DNA from: Streptomyces humi
Lineage (GTDB): Bacteria > Actinomycetota > Actinomycetes > Streptomycetales > Streptomycetaceae
Assembly: GCF_001005085.2 (NCBI RefSeq)
Contig: NZ_LBMU02000003.1
Location: 185,818 to 249,817, forward strand
Direction of reading: 5' to 3'
DNA length: 64,000 nt
Shown: piece after piece, positions 14,925 to 26,056 of the stretch
How the letters are laid out: every line of letters begins with the position of its first letter
Position numbering within the stretch: the stretch's first letter is position 1
The notes under the pieces: generated by a model
Databases searched by the model: none
The model's input: only the letters and a program-made list of their open reading frames with translations
Told to the model about the DNA's origin: nothing
Program-made: the position numbers and the translations under genes

Positions 14925-15749
14925 TCAGGCTTGCCGCCGGGAGAGCGACAACCGGCGCCGCTCCCGGTCGACATCCACGACGACGACCGTCAGCTCATCG
15001 CCGACCTGTACGACTTCCTCCGGCGCGGACACGGGCACCGGGCTCAGCTCGGACAGATGCACCATGCCCTCGATGCCGTCGGCGACCTCCACAAAGACAC
15101 CGAACGGGACCAGCCTCGTCACCCGCCCACTCAGCCTCTGTCCCACCACGATGCCGTCGGCGAACCCCAGAAAGGGATCCGGCTCCATCGCCCGCAGGGA
15201 CAGCCGAGCCTCCCCGTTCCAGTCGTCGAACTGCAAGAACTCGCACACCACCCGCTGCCCGACCTCGACGACGTCGCAAGCGGCCTCGAAATGACGCCAG
15301 GACAGCTCGGGATACGTGATGAAGCCGACGCCGGGAAACACCGGATGCTCAGGCCCCTCGTCCAGCGCCACGAAGACCCCGAACGACTCGATCGCCGCCA
15401 CCGTGCCGGCCAAGCGCTCACCAGGACGAAGCCCCTTGAGGAACGCCCAGAGCTCCGGATTCTCAATGGCCGCCACCGAAAGCCGCACCCCGCCCTCGTC
15501 CACCGCCGTCACCTCGCCGGCGATCCTCTGTCCGACCACAGCGACGTCGGCGAAGCGCCGGCGCCAGGAACCCTCCAACGGCCCCACCGTGCCGAGCGGC
15601 CGGTCGGTGAAGCCGTCCAGGACCACCTGGATCCCGGACCGGGAAACCCCGACGACCGTCCCATGACACACGTCCCCGACACCGATCGCTGCCAGAAACC
15701 TACGGACGCCCCCTCCAGCCGACGCATCCCCCATATCGCGAAGGCTCAC
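14925..15749 (-). CDS. RNA-binding protein with three S1 domains
   Basis: 274 residues made almost only of S1 (OB-fold) modules: about 20-95 (VCHGTVVGVSRSGIQVVL), 105-185 (ERLAGTVAAIESFGVFVAL), and 200-270 (RLSGRVTRLVPFGVFVEV, GMVHLSELS, RRLSLSRR). The third is the most canonical. The architecture is like ribosomal protein S1 fragments, so it probably binds mRNA or the ribosome, but it is much shorter than RpsA. Start: GTG 15749; ATG 15734 is an alternative; neither has a strong site. It follows a 68-residue ORF and the radical SAM gene in the same direction. Two 60-bp lines counted by hand gave 62-65% G+C, lower than its neighbours, consistent with acquisition. Confidence 0.85.
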   Translation of the reverse strand: MSLRDMGDASAGGGVRRFLAAIGVGDVCHGTVVGVSRSGIQVVLDGFTDRPLGTVGPLEGSWRRRFADVAVVGQRIAGEVTAVDEGGVRLSVAAIENPELWAFLKGLRPGERLAGTVAAIESFGVFVALDEGPEHPVFPGVGFITYPELSWRHFEAACDVVEVGQRVVCEFLQFDDWNGEARLSLRAMEPDPFLGFADGIVVGQRLSGRVTRLVPFGVFVEVADGIEGMVHLSELSPVPVSAPEEVVQVGDELTVVVVDVDRERRRLSLSRRQA

Positions 15750-15761
15750 ACAGAGGGACCG

Positions 15762-15968
15762 CTAAACCCACTCCACCTCGGACTCAATGACTGCGCTGCT
15801 CCCCCGCACGGGCAGAGGCGTACGGGAAGAGAGCGATGGCACCGATGGACGCGGGAGTGAAGTACTCAAAGCGGCCATCAGTCCAGCCACGTCCTCCTCC
15901 AGTCCAGCCACGTCCTCCTCGCTCACCCCCGCCAGCGCCTCAATCACCCGATCGAGTGCCTCACTCAC
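15762..15968 (-). CDS. Small acidic hypothetical protein between the radical SAM and S1 genes
   Basis: 68 residues from GTG 15968, which begins one base after the radical SAM stop (TGA-G-GTG), so translation would be coupled. The N-terminal half is an amphipathic acidic helix (SEALDRVIEALAGVSEEDV) containing an exact duplication EEDVAGL-EEDVAGL; the second half is Ser/Pro-rich. No family recognised. It ends 12 bp before the S1 gene start. It may be a real small protein or just a relay for translation into the S1 gene. Confidence 0.5.
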   Translation of the reverse strand: MSEALDRVIEALAGVSEEDVAGLEEDVAGLMAALSTSLPRPSVPSLSSRTPLPVRGSSAVIESEVEWV

Positions 15969-15969
15969 C

Positions 15970-17952
<1,983 letters not shown>

Positions 17953-18056
17953 CTCGCGGACCTTTGTGAGCTGACTGGGGGCACCCCCGGCCGTGAGGCT
18001 GGGGGGAGGGTGACCATCTAGCCTAACGTGCCCGGCGGTGTCCCCCGTACGTCCGC

Positions 18057-19559
18057 TCAGACGTGCGCCGTCTTCCTGGTCTTCTTCCAGGCGTCCGGGA
18101 TCCGGGCCTCCACGTCGGCGGCCCGCTGTTCCTCGCGGCCGTAGAGCAGTCCGTAGGTGAACGCGCTCTCGCCGGCCGCGTGCGCGACGGCGGACAGTTC
18201 CCGTACGGTCTCGCGGGCCATCACGCTGTCCTGGTGTTCGCCGAGCCGGGACTGGAGCGACTTCATGGATTTGACCAGGTCCTTCGCCGGTTTGCCGAGG
18301 GCGGGGCGGGCCGCTTCGGCGGCGTAGCGGGTGCGCTTGGCCTTCTTGCGGGCCTCGTGCAGGCCCAGGTCGCGGTCGTGGCCGCGGGGCTCGGCCATGG
18401 CGGTCTCGATCAGGTGGGCGACCTTGGCGAAGTCCTTGCGTACGGCCTTGGTGAGCACCTTCCCTGGTTTCTTCGCCGCCGCCTTCAGCAGGGGCGGGTC
18501 GACGATCAGGGTGTCGAGGGTGTCGAGGAGGTCGAGGTAGCGGCGGGAGTTCAGGACGCCGAGCAGCCGGTGCCGGGAGCCGCGCTCGCCGGCGTCGGCC
18601 CAGGCCCGCAGGCGGTCGTGGACGGGTCCTGAGACCAGGGCGGGGGGTACGTCGGCGAGGGCGGCGGTGAGGCGTTCGGCGAGGACCTCCAGGTCGCGGC
18701 CCACGCCCAGTTCACCGGCCAGCCATTTCAGCTCGGCGGCGACCGGGTCGGTGATCTTCCGGTCGAGCACCTTGCCGAAGGAGCGGAACGTGCTGCGCAG
18801 CCGGCGGGTGGCGACCCGCATGTCGTGCACGCCCTCCTCGGTGTCCAGGCGGACGGCGGGGTCGAGGGCGACGATGGCGTCCCGCTGGGCGCGCACGTAG
18901 GCGAGGACGTGGTCGCCCGCGGTGACGGGCTTGCCGGGGGCCGGCTCGGGGTGCGGTTTGCCGCCCTGGGTCTCGGCGAGGGCCCGGGCGAGTTTCGACG
19001 GGGAGTCGGAGCGTCGTACGCCCGCCTTGCGCAACCGTTTCTCCGCCTTGTCGAGGAAGGCCGGGTCGCCGCCGTCGGCGAGTTCGACCTCGATCTCGGT
19101 CCACTGGGCGGTGCCCTTGCCGCCGAAGAGCCGGTCGGCGCGGACCCGGTCCACGCTCACCTCGGCGAGGAGATGCCCCTTGGCGTCGACGAGGTTCTGT
19201 ACGTCGCGTGTGGTGCGCAGGCGGATCACGGGGACCAGTTGGCCCTCGCGGACCCGGGAGCGGGCCAGGGCGGCGAGTTCGTCGGGGACGGTGTCCGCGA
19301 GGGGGGAGTGGATCTCGTCCCGGACGCCGGGGGCGACGGGGAGTTTCAGGTGCCAGCCGGCGTCGCTGCCGCCCTTGCGGCGGCGCAGGGTGATGCCGGC
19401 CGTGGCCAGCCGCAGGTCCGAGGTGTCGTGGTAGGTCGCGTCGAGTTCCGTGGTGCCCTTGTCGAGGACGCCGGCCACGCCGGCGACCCCGGTCAGGTCG
19501 GGCAGGCCACTGTCGTCGGACTGGTACTTGCGCTCGATTTCACGCTTCGTATCCGCCAT
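18057..19559 (-). CDS. CYTH and CHAD domain-containing protein
   Basis: 500 residues. The CYTH (triphosphate tunnel) domain covers residues 1-200 and has the ExExK signature (REIERKYQ), TLRRRKGG, WHLKLP and RVRADRLF. The CHAD domain covers 215-495 with the conserved VHDMRVATRRLRSTFRSF and the helical EARKKAKRTRYAAEAA. CYTH domains hydrolyse or bind triphosphates; CHAD domains bind inorganic polyphosphate, so the fusion probably acts in (poly)phosphate metabolism. No TM or signal. It lies downstream of rodA on the same strand, beyond an inverted repeat. With PPK2 in the same window it makes a second polyphosphate-linked gene, although they are not in one operon. Confidence 0.93.
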   Translation of the reverse strand: MADTKREIERKYQSDDSGLPDLTGVAGVAGVLDKGTTELDATYHDTSDLRLATAGITLRRRKGGSDAGWHLKLPVAPGVRDEIHSPLADTVPDELAALARSRVREGQLVPVIRLRTTRDVQNLVDAKGHLLAEVSVDRVRADRLFGGKGTAQWTEIEVELADGGDPAFLDKAEKRLRKAGVRRSDSPSKLARALAETQGGKPHPEPAPGKPVTAGDHVLAYVRAQRDAIVALDPAVRLDTEEGVHDMRVATRRLRSTFRSFGKVLDRKITDPVAAELKWLAGELGVGRDLEVLAERLTAALADVPPALVSGPVHDRLRAWADAGERGSRHRLLGVLNSRRYLDLLDTLDTLIVDPPLLKAAAKKPGKVLTKAVRKDFAKVAHLIETAMAEPRGHDRDLGLHEARKKAKRTRYAAEAARPALGKPAKDLVKSMKSLQSRLGEHQDSVMARETVRELSAVAHAAGESAFTYGLLYGREEQRAADVEARIPDAWKKTRKTAHV

Positions 19560-19635
19560 GAACTGAATCTAATCGTCCGGCCGCCGCGAGGGCAGAGGTA
19601 ACAGTGGGTGAATCAGAGGGGGACCGGGAGTGCGG

Positions 19636-19673
19636 CTGGGGTGAACACGCCACGACGGACGCCCTCACCCCAG
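19636..19673 (-). terminator. Inverted repeat after rodA
   Basis: ctggggtga and tcaccccag, nine base pairs with a 20-base loop, starting 23 bp after the rodA stop. Probably ends the mre-pbp2-rodA transcript; the long loop makes it less certain. Confidence 0.45.
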
Positions 19674-19695
19674 TGGGTTCCCCGAACCACTTCTC

Positions 19696-20892
19696 CTATG
19701 CGGACATGGGCCGCTGGGCTCTGATCGACTGGAGCAGCCCCACCGCCACCCAGACCGCGAACATCGACGAGCCGCCGTACGAGACGAACGGCAGCGGGAG
19801 GCCGGTGACCGGCATGATCCCGAGGGTCATCCCGATGTTCTCGAACGCCTGGAACGCGAACCAGGCCACGATCCCGGCCGCGACGATCGTGCCGTACAGC
19901 TCGGTCGCCTCGCGGGCGATACGGCAGGCGCGCCACAGGATGATCCCGATGAGCAGGATGATCAGGCCCGCGCCGACGAAGCCCAGTTCCTCCCCCGCGA
20001 CCGTGAAGACGAAGTCGGTCTGCTGCTCGGGCACGAACTGGCCGGTGGTCTGGGAGCCGTGGAAGAGTCCCGCGCCGGTCAGGCCGCCGGAGCCGATGGC
20101 GATCCGGGCCTGGTTGGTGTTGTAGCCGACGCCGGCCGGGTCGAGGCTCGGGTTGGCGAAGGCGGCGAAGCGGGCGATCTGGTACTCGTCCAGGATGTGC
20201 AGCTGCCAGATCGCGACGCAGCCGATCACACCGGCGGTGAGCAGGCCGAAGACCCAGCGGTTGGAGGCGCCGGAGGCGAGCAGCACGCCGAGGATGATCG
20301 TCACCATGACCAGGACCGTGCCGAGGTCGGGCATGAGCAGCACGATCAGGATCGGCACCGCGGCCAGGCCCAGGGCCTGGAGGACGGTGCGGTGGTCGGG
20401 GTACTTCTTGTCACCGGCGTCGACCCGCGCCGCCAGTATCATCGCCATGCCCAGGATGATCGTGATCTTCACGAACTCGGCGGGCTGGAGCGAGAAGCCG
20501 CCGCCGAGGACGATCCAGTTGCGGCTGCCGTTGATGGTGGCGCCCAGCGGGGTGAGCACCGCGAGGATGCCGGCCAGCGAGAGGCCGTAGAGGATCGGTA
20601 CGGCGTTGCGCAGCTGGCGGTGGCCGACCCAGATGGTGCCGATCATCAGGGCGAGCCCGATGCCGGTGTTCATCAGGTGCCGCAGCAGGAAGTAGTACTG
20701 GTCGCCCTGGTTGATCTCGGTGCGGTTGCGGGTCGCCGAGTAGACCAGCAGCGAGCCCAGCAGGGACAGGGCGATCGCCGCCAGCAGCATCGGCCAGTCC
20801 AGGCGGCGGGCCAGCGAGTCCCGGGCGAAGACCCGGGTCCAGCCGGCCCGCGCCGGGCCGTACCCGGAGACGGAGAAGCTGTTGCCGGTCAT
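19696..20892 (-). CDS. rodA: RodA/FtsW-type SEDS peptidoglycan glycosyltransferase
   Basis: 398-residue polytopic membrane protein of the SEDS family that polymerises lipid II during lateral or spore-wall growth (Streptomyces name sfr). About ten TM segments. Family motifs: GSRNWIVLGGGFSLQPAEFVK (central loop with the essential region), MPDLGTVLVMV, and the C-terminal TGLPLPFVSYGGSSM. ATG 20892 overlaps the pbp2 stop codon (ATGA), so the two are translationally coupled, as expected for a SEDS/class-B PBP pair. Last gene of the mreC-mreD-pbp2-rodA set. Confidence 0.96.
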   Translation of the reverse strand: MTGNSFSVSGYGPARAGWTRVFARDSLARRLDWPMLLAAIALSLLGSLLVYSATRNRTEINQGDQYYFLLRHLMNTGIGLALMIGTIWVGHRQLRNAVPILYGLSLAGILAVLTPLGATINGSRNWIVLGGGFSLQPAEFVKITIILGMAMILAARVDAGDKKYPDHRTVLQALGLAAVPILIVLLMPDLGTVLVMVTIILGVLLASGASNRWVFGLLTAGVIGCVAIWQLHILDEYQIARFAAFANPSLDPAGVGYNTNQARIAIGSGGLTGAGLFHGSQTTGQFVPEQQTDFVFTVAGEELGFVGAGLIILLIGIILWRACRIAREATELYGTIVAAGIVAWFAFQAFENIGMTLGIMPVTGLPLPFVSYGGSSMFAVWVAVGLLQSIRAQRPMSA

Positions 20893-23138
20893 GTGAGCAT
20901 CCTCCGGCTTCCCCGCCTGCGCGGTCGCCTGCGGGTGTTGCGGTTGCCCGTCGACGGTGAGGCCGTGGTGGCGGCCGGGGTCTGGCCGTCGTCCTGCTTG
21001 TCGCCCTGCTGGGAGGCCTGGAAGTCCTTGACCGGGTCCTTGGAGACCTTCGGGGCGGCGATGGTGCCGTCCGTGCGGACCTTCGGCAGGCCCTTCTGCG
21101 GGGTGTAGAGCAGCGCCTTGTTCTTGTCGATGGAGCCGTCGGCGCCGACGCCGTACAGCGCGCTGTAGATGTTGCGGACCGCCTCGCCGGAGGCACCGGA
21201 ACCGGTACCGGCCTGGGCGATGGTCATGATGACCGTGTAGTCCTTGCTGTAGGTGGCCAGCCAGGACGTGGTCTGCTTGCCGTAGACCTCGGCGGTACCG
21301 GTCTTGCCGTGCAGGGCGATCTTGTCCTGCGGCCAGCCGCCGAACTTCCAGGCGGCGGTACCGCGGGTGATGACGCCCGCGAAGGCGTCGTCCATGCCCT
21401 TGAGGGTGGCCTGGCTGACGGGCAGCTTGCGGACCGCCTTGGGCTTGATCTCCTGGACGGTCTTGCCGTCGGCGCTGATGACGGCCTTGCCGATGGTCGG
21501 CTGGTACTCGGTGCCGCCGTTGGCCACGGCGCCGTAGATCATGGCCTCCTGGATCGGCGTGACGAGGGTGTCGCCCTGGCCGATGGAGTAGTTGATCTCG
21601 TCGCCCTCGCGCATCTTGTTGCCTTCGAGGCAGTTCTCGTACTCGATCTTCTCGACGTAGGTGCCGTCCTTCTTGCCGGACTTGCACCAGGCGTCCTTGT
21701 TGGCCTTCCAGTAGTCGAGCTTCCACTGGCGGTCGGGGACCCGGCCGGTGACCTCGTTGGGCAGGTCGACGCCGGTCTCCTTGCCGAGGCCGAACTGGTG
21801 GGCGGTCTTGAAGAACCAGTCCTTCGGCTCGCCCTTCTTCGGGTTGATGCCGCCGTCCTTCTTCCACTCGCGGTCGGCGAGGCCGTAGAAGACGGTGTCG
21901 CAGGAGACCTCGAGGGCCCGGCCGAGCGAGATCGGGCCGAAGTTCTCGCCCTCGAAGTTCTTGAAGACCTGGCCGCCGACCGAGTAGGAGCTGGTGCAGG
22001 GGTAGCCGCCGTCCCACACGTAGCCGGCCTGGACGGCGGCCGCGGTGGAGACCACCTTGAACGTCGAACCGGGCGCGGCCTGACCCTGTATGGCCCGGTT
22101 GAGCAGCGGGTAGTCGGAGTTCTTGCCGGTGAGGGCCTTGTAGTCCTTGCCGGAGATGCCGCCGACCCAGACGTTGGGGTCGTAGTCGGGCGCGGAGGCC
22201 ATGGCGACGATCCGGCCGGTCTTGGCCTCCATCACGACGACGGCACCGGAGTCCGCCTTGTAGTTCTCCTGGGTGATCTTGTCGTACTGCTGGCGGGCGA
22301 CCTTCATCGCCTTGTCCAGTTCGTACTCGGCGACCCGCTGGACGCGGGAGTCGATGCTGGTGACCAGGTTGGCGCCGGGTTCGGCGGCGTCGGACTTGGC
22401 CTTGCCGATGACGCGGCCGAGGTTGTCGACCTCGTAGCGGGTGACGCCGGCCTTGCCGCGCAGTTCCTTGTCGTACTCGCGCTCGAGCCCCGAGCGGCCG
22501 ACCATGTCGGAGCGCAGGTAGGGCGAGGAGGTGTCCTTGGCCTGCTGGATCTCGTCGTCGGTGACCGGGGAGAGGTAGCCGAGGACCTGGGCGGTGTGGG
22601 CCTTGCCGGGGGCCGGGTAGCGGCGCACGGCCTCGGGCTCGGCGGTGATGCCGGGGAAGTCCTCGGAGCGCTCGCGGATCTGAAGGGCCTGCTTGGCGGT
22701 GGCCTCGTCGGTGATCGGGATCGGCTGGTACGGCGAACCGTTCCAGCAGGGCTGGGGGGTCTTGGCGTCGCAGAGGCGGACCTTCTGCACGACCTCCTCG
22801 GGCTTCATCCCGAGGACGCCCGCGAGCTTGGTGAGGACCGCCTTGCCGTCGTCCTTCTGCTTGAGCAGGTCGGTACGGGAGGCGGAGACCACGAGGCGGG
22901 TCTCGTTGTCGGCGAGGGGCACTCCGCGGGCGTCCAGGATCGAGCCGCGCACGGCGGGGTCGACGACCTGCTGGACGTGGTTGCCGGAGGCCTCCTTCTG
23001 GTACTCGGAGCCCTCACGGATCTGGAGGTACCACAGGCGGCCGCCGAGGGTGCCGAGCAGCGAGAGGACGAGGATCTGGATGACGACGAGCCGGATCTGG
23101 ACCCGTGGGGTCCGGCCGGTCTCGGGAATGTTGGTCAC
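20889..23138 (-). CDS. mrdA: Penicillin-binding protein 2, class B transpeptidase
   Basis: 749-residue membrane-anchored DD-transpeptidase that cross-links peptidoglycan with RodA. One N-terminal TM (residues ~14-34, RLVVIQILVLSLLGTLGGRL), a PBP dimer domain (GSILDARGVPLADNETRLVV), then the transpeptidase: SxxK as APGSTFKV, second motif SCD (VSCDTVFY, replacing the common SxN), KTG as HGKTGTAEV. A Cys-containing insertion of about 60 residues between motifs 2 and 3 is seen in actinobacterial PBP2. The tail is Thr/Pro/Arg-rich. GTG 23138 is chosen because GGGGGAG stands seven bases before it; an in-frame ATG at 23177 lacks a site. Confidence 0.95.
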   Translation of the reverse strand: MTNIPETGRTPRVQIRLVVIQILVLSLLGTLGGRLWYLQIREGSEYQKEASGNHVQQVVDPAVRGSILDARGVPLADNETRLVVSASRTDLLKQKDDGKAVLTKLAGVLGMKPEEVVQKVRLCDAKTPQPCWNGSPYQPIPITDEATAKQALQIRERSEDFPGITAEPEAVRRYPAPGKAHTAQVLGYLSPVTDDEIQQAKDTSSPYLRSDMVGRSGLEREYDKELRGKAGVTRYEVDNLGRVIGKAKSDAAEPGANLVTSIDSRVQRVAEYELDKAMKVARQQYDKITQENYKADSGAVVVMEAKTGRIVAMASAPDYDPNVWVGGISGKDYKALTGKNSDYPLLNRAIQGQAAPGSTFKVVSTAAAVQAGYVWDGGYPCTSSYSVGGQVFKNFEGENFGPISLGRALEVSCDTVFYGLADREWKKDGGINPKKGEPKDWFFKTAHQFGLGKETGVDLPNEVTGRVPDRQWKLDYWKANKDAWCKSGKKDGTYVEKIEYENCLEGNKMREGDEINYSIGQGDTLVTPIQEAMIYGAVANGGTEYQPTIGKAVISADGKTVQEIKPKAVRKLPVSQATLKGMDDAFAGVITRGTAAWKFGGWPQDKIALHGKTGTAEVYGKQTTSWLATYSKDYTVIMTIAQAGTGSGASGEAVRNIYSALYGVGADGSIDKNKALLYTPQKGLPKVRTDGTIAAPKVSKDPVKDFQASQQGDKQDDGQTPAATTASPSTGNRNTRRRPRRRGSRRMLT

Positions 23139-23222
23139 TGGGCTGCTCCCCCTCTCAGCGGTGTGTGTACGTGTCATATACGACGGAGCTGTGAATGGCT
23201 CCGTCGCCCAACTCCGCCGTGC

Positions 23223-23900
23223 TCACAGGCGCTTGACCCCCTTGATGCGGCCGACCCGGACGGTGCGGGTGCGGGCCCTGGCCTTCAGCGAGCCGAGGCC
23301 GCCGCGCTGGCCGCCGATGCGCAGTCCGGTGCCGGAGGAGATCCAGCCCGAGGAGACGTTCCCGGCCTTGGTACCGGAGTTGGCCTCCGCGAGGGGGTCG
23401 TTGTCGGCGCGGCGGGCCAGGGCCATGACGCCGGGGACCACGAACGGGGCGAGCAGCAGGTCGTACAGGGCGGCCGTGATCAGCAGGCTGGTCATGCCGA
23501 CGTGCCGGGCGGCGGTGTCGCCGACGAGGGCGCCGACGCCCGCGTACAGCAGCGTGGAGCCGACGGCGGCGGCGACCACGACGAGCATGGGGCCGGTCGC
23601 GGACTTGAGGCGGCCGTTCTCGGGCTTGATGAGGCCCGCGAAGTAACCGACGACGCACAGCACGAGGGCGTAGCGGCCGGCCGCGTGGTCGGCGGGCGGG
23701 GCGAGGTCGGCGAGCAGTCCGGCGCCGAAGCCGACGAGGGCGCCGCCCACATGGCCGTAGACCATGGCGAGGCCGAGGACGGTGAGGAGCATCAGGTCGG
23801 GGACGGCGCCCGGCAGGTGCAGGCGGGCGAGGACGCTCACCTGGATCACCAGGGCGACGACGACGAGGGCGGAGGAGAGCAGGATCCGGTTGACGCGCAT
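23223..23900 (-). CDS. mreD: Rod-shape determining protein MreD
   Basis: 225-residue inner-membrane protein with five to six TM helices in the first 170 residues (ILLSSALVVVALVIQVSVLA, DLMLLTVLGLAMVYG, GALVGFGAGLLADLAPP, PMLVVVAAAVGSTLLYAGVGAL, SLLITAALYDLLLAPFVVP). The family motif GLLADL is present. A basic cytoplasmic tail of about 50 residues (RARTRTVRVGRIKGVKRL) extends beyond the usual MreD. Starts 14 bp after mreC and precedes pbp2, the classical order. Acts with MreC and RodA in wall synthesis; in Streptomyces mainly spore-wall thickening. Confidence 0.93.
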   Translation of the reverse strand: MRVNRILLSSALVVVALVIQVSVLARLHLPGAVPDLMLLTVLGLAMVYGHVGGALVGFGAGLLADLAPPADHAAGRYALVLCVVGYFAGLIKPENGRLKSATGPMLVVVAAAVGSTLLYAGVGALVGDTAARHVGMTSLLITAALYDLLLAPFVVPGVMALARRADNDPLAEANSGTKAGNVSSGWISSGTGLRIGGQRGGLGSLKARARTRTVRVGRIKGVKRL

Positions 23901-23914
23901 GGGGGATTCAGCTC

Positions 23915-24868
23915 CTACTGCTGCTCGCCGTTGGTGTCGGTCCCGTTCGCGTCAGCGGACGCGGACGGGGTGACCGTGACGGTCACCGTCGGGGTCGGGG
24001 TGGGTTTCGGTTTGGCCGGGAGCACTTCGTCGCGTGGGTCCTTCTTGGGTGCCTGGACGACCACGCCGACGACGTCGAGCTTGGTGAAGGACACGAACGG
24101 CGTGACGTACAGGGTGCGGGTGAGGCCGCCGTTGGAGGGGTCGACGCTCGTGACGGTGCCGACCGGGACGCCGGGCACGAAGGGCTTGTCGGCCTGCGAG
24201 CCGAAGGTGACGAGCCGGTCGCCCTTCTTCACCTCGGCCTTGCCGTTGAGGAGTTCGACGCGCAGGGGGCGGTCGCCCTGTCCGGAGGCGAAGCCGAGTT
24301 CGTCGCTGCCCTCCATGCGGGTGCCGACGGTGAAGTCGGGGTCGTTGGCGAGCAGCACGGTGGAGGCGTCCGGGCCGACCGTGGTGACGCGGCCGACGAG
24401 ACCGCTGCCGTTGAGGACGGTCATGTCCCGTTTGATGCCGTCGTTGTAGCCGACGTCGATGGTGATGGTCCAGGAGAAGCCCTGCGCCGACCCTATGGCG
24501 ATGACCTGGGCGCCCTTGATGCCGTACTGGCCCTCCGCGGCGATGTTCAGCATCTTGTCGAGCTGTGCCAGGCGGCTGCGGTTGCGGTCGTCGCTGCCGA
24601 GTTTCGCCTTGAGGGCCGCGTTCTGGTTCTCCAGCCGGGCGAGGCGGTCGTGCCGGTCGCCGGAGTCGCGGATGGCGGAGACGGCGTTGCCCACCGGGTC
24701 CACCACCGTCGACATGCCGTTCTCGATCGGGCCGAAGACCGCGGCGGCGGCCTGCCGGGCGCCGTCGACCGGGGAGTTCCGGCCCCCTCGGATGTCCACC
24801 GTGATCAGCGCGAACGCGATGGCGATCAGCAGGACCAGGAGCAGCCGGCTCTCTTTCGTGTCCCTCAC
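23915..24868 (-). CDS. mreC: Rod-shape determining protein MreC
   Basis: 317 residues: short cytoplasmic N-terminus, one TM (LLLVLLIAIAFALITVDIRG), a coiled coil (about 65-105, RLARLENQNAALKAKL), then the double beta-barrel MreC core (AQGFSWTITIDVGYNDGIKRD, GLVGRVTTVGPDASTVLLANDPDF, GDRLVTFGSQ). The C-terminus is a Pro/Thr/Val-rich low-complexity tail (PTPTPTVTVTVTPS) likely exposed outside the membrane. The start is GTG 24868 with GAGGAAGG upstream. Separated from mreB by a strong hairpin, so mreCD-pbp2-rodA probably depend partly on their own promoter or on read-through. Confidence 0.95.
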   Translation of the reverse strand: MRDTKESRLLLVLLIAIAFALITVDIRGGRNSPVDGARQAAAAVFGPIENGMSTVVDPVGNAVSAIRDSGDRHDRLARLENQNAALKAKLGSDDRNRSRLAQLDKMLNIAAEGQYGIKGAQVIAIGSAQGFSWTITIDVGYNDGIKRDMTVLNGSGLVGRVTTVGPDASTVLLANDPDFTVGTRMEGSDELGFASGQGDRPLRVELLNGKAEVKKGDRLVTFGSQADKPFVPGVPVGTVTSVDPSNGGLTRTLYVTPFVSFTKLDVVGVVVQAPKKDPRDEVLPAKPKPTPTPTVTVTVTPSASADANGTDTNGEQQ

Positions 24869-24974
24869 GTGCGGCGGCCGTGCCTTCCTCGATAGGAACT
24901 TGGGGAGCTTCGTCGTATGGGGTGTTGGGGAAGCAGCGCTCGTTTTGTGTGAGCTTATGCCTCTATATCAACGA

Positions 24975-25010
24975 TCCGCCGCACGAGAGGAGATCATCTC
25001 GTACGGCGGA
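24975..25010 (-). terminator. mreB terminator hairpin
   Basis: 14-bp stem with a single mismatch (tccgccgcacgaga with tctcgtacggcgga) 15 bp after the mreB stop. It should limit read-through into mreCD. Confidence 0.75.
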
Positions 25011-25024
25011 ATCGAAGAGTTACC

Positions 25025-26056
25025 TCATCTGCGCGGCTGGGCGTCGAGGACCTGCTGGAGGGCCTCGAACTCCTCGACGCACTTGCCGGAACCGAGCGCC
25101 ACGCTGTCCAGCGGGTCCTCGGCGATGTGGATGGGCATACCGGTCTCGCGGCGCAGCCGCTCGTCCAGACCGCGCAGCAGGGCTCCGCCGCCGGTCAGAA
25201 CGATTCCCCTGTCCATGATGTCGCCGGACAGCTCCGGCGGGCACTTGTCGAGGGTGGTCTTGACCGCGTCGACGATCGCGTTGACGGGTTCCTCGATCGC
25301 CTTGCGGACCTCGGCGGCCGAGATGACCACGGTCTTCGGCAGCCCGGACACCAGGTCGCGGCCGCGGATCTCGGTGTGTTCGTCGGAGTCGAGTTCGTAC
25401 GCGGAACCGATCGTGATCTTGATCTGTTCGGCGGTCCGCTCACCGAGGAGGAGGCTGTACTCCTTCTTGATGTGCTGGATGATCGCGTTGTCCAGTTCGT
25501 CGCCGGCGACGCGGATGGACTGGGCGGTGACGATGCCGCCGAGCGAGATGACCGCGACCTCCGTGGTGCCGCCGCCGATGTCGACCACCATGTTGCCGGT
25601 GGCCTCGTGAACCGGCAGGCCGGAGCCGATGGCGGCGGCCATGGGCTCCTCGATGATGTGCACCTGGCGGGCACCGGCCTGTGACGAGGCCTCGATGACC
25701 GCGCGGCGCTCGACACCGGTGATGCCGGACGGCACGCACACGACCACGCGCGGGCGCGCGAGGTAGCGCCGCTTGTGGATCTTCAGGATGAAGTAGCGGA
25801 GCATCCGCTCGGTGATCTCGAAGTCGGCGATCACGCCGTCCTTCAGCGGCCGGACGGCGACGATGTTGCCGGGCGTGCGCCCGATCATCTTCTTCGCCTC
25901 CGCGCCGACCGCGAGAATTCCACCGGTGTTCGTGTTGATCGCGACGACTGACGGCTCGTTGAGTACGATCCCGCGACCCCTGACGTACACCAGCGTGTTG
26001 GCGGTCCCGAGGTCGACAGCCATGTCACGGCCGATGAACGACATTGAGTTCCCCAT
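25025..26056 (-). CDS. mreB: Actin-like rod-shape protein MreB
   Basis: 343-residue bacterial actin that organises cell-wall synthesis (in Streptomyces mainly during sporulation). Actin-fold motifs: phosphate-1 [16 protein letters not shown], connect-1 [24 protein letters not shown], phosphate-2 [20 protein letters not shown], adenosine motif [21 protein letters not shown] 26056 (MGNSMSFIG) gives the 343-residue length I recall for Streptomyces MreB; the later ATG 26044 would also work. Followed by a strong terminator and preceded by a 338-bp untranslated region after ndk, so it probably has its own promoter. Confidence 0.97.
   Translation of the reverse strand: MGNSMSFIGRDMAVDLGTANTLVYVRGRGIVLNEPSVVAINTNTGGILAVGAEAKKMIGRTPGNIVAVRPLKDGVIADFEITERMLRYFILKIHKRRYLARPRVVVCVPSGITGVERRAVIEASSQAGARQVHIIEEPMAAAIGSGLPVHEATGNMVVDIGGGTTEVAVISLGGIVTAQSIRVAGDELDNAIIQHIKKEYSLLLGERTAEQIKITIGSAYELDSDEHTEIRGRDLVSGLPKTVVISAAEVRKAIEEPVNAIVDAVKTTLDKCPPELSGDIMDRGIVLTGGGALLRGLDERLRRETGMPIHIAEDPLDSVALGSGKCVEEFEALQQVLDAQPRR

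Noticed and set aside
14786..14974. 62-residue minus-strand ORF
   Set aside because: Contains PQMDTSIQ and then a shifted frame; it is the radical SAM 3' remnant, not a gene.
14905..15969. Insertion sequence carrying the S1 gene
   Set aside because: No transposase and no terminal inverted repeats are visible; only the duplicated gene end supports insertion.
24459..25610. 383-residue plus-strand frame across mreC-mreB
   Set aside because: Antisense to mreC and mreB, Ser/Arg-rich, no start signal.
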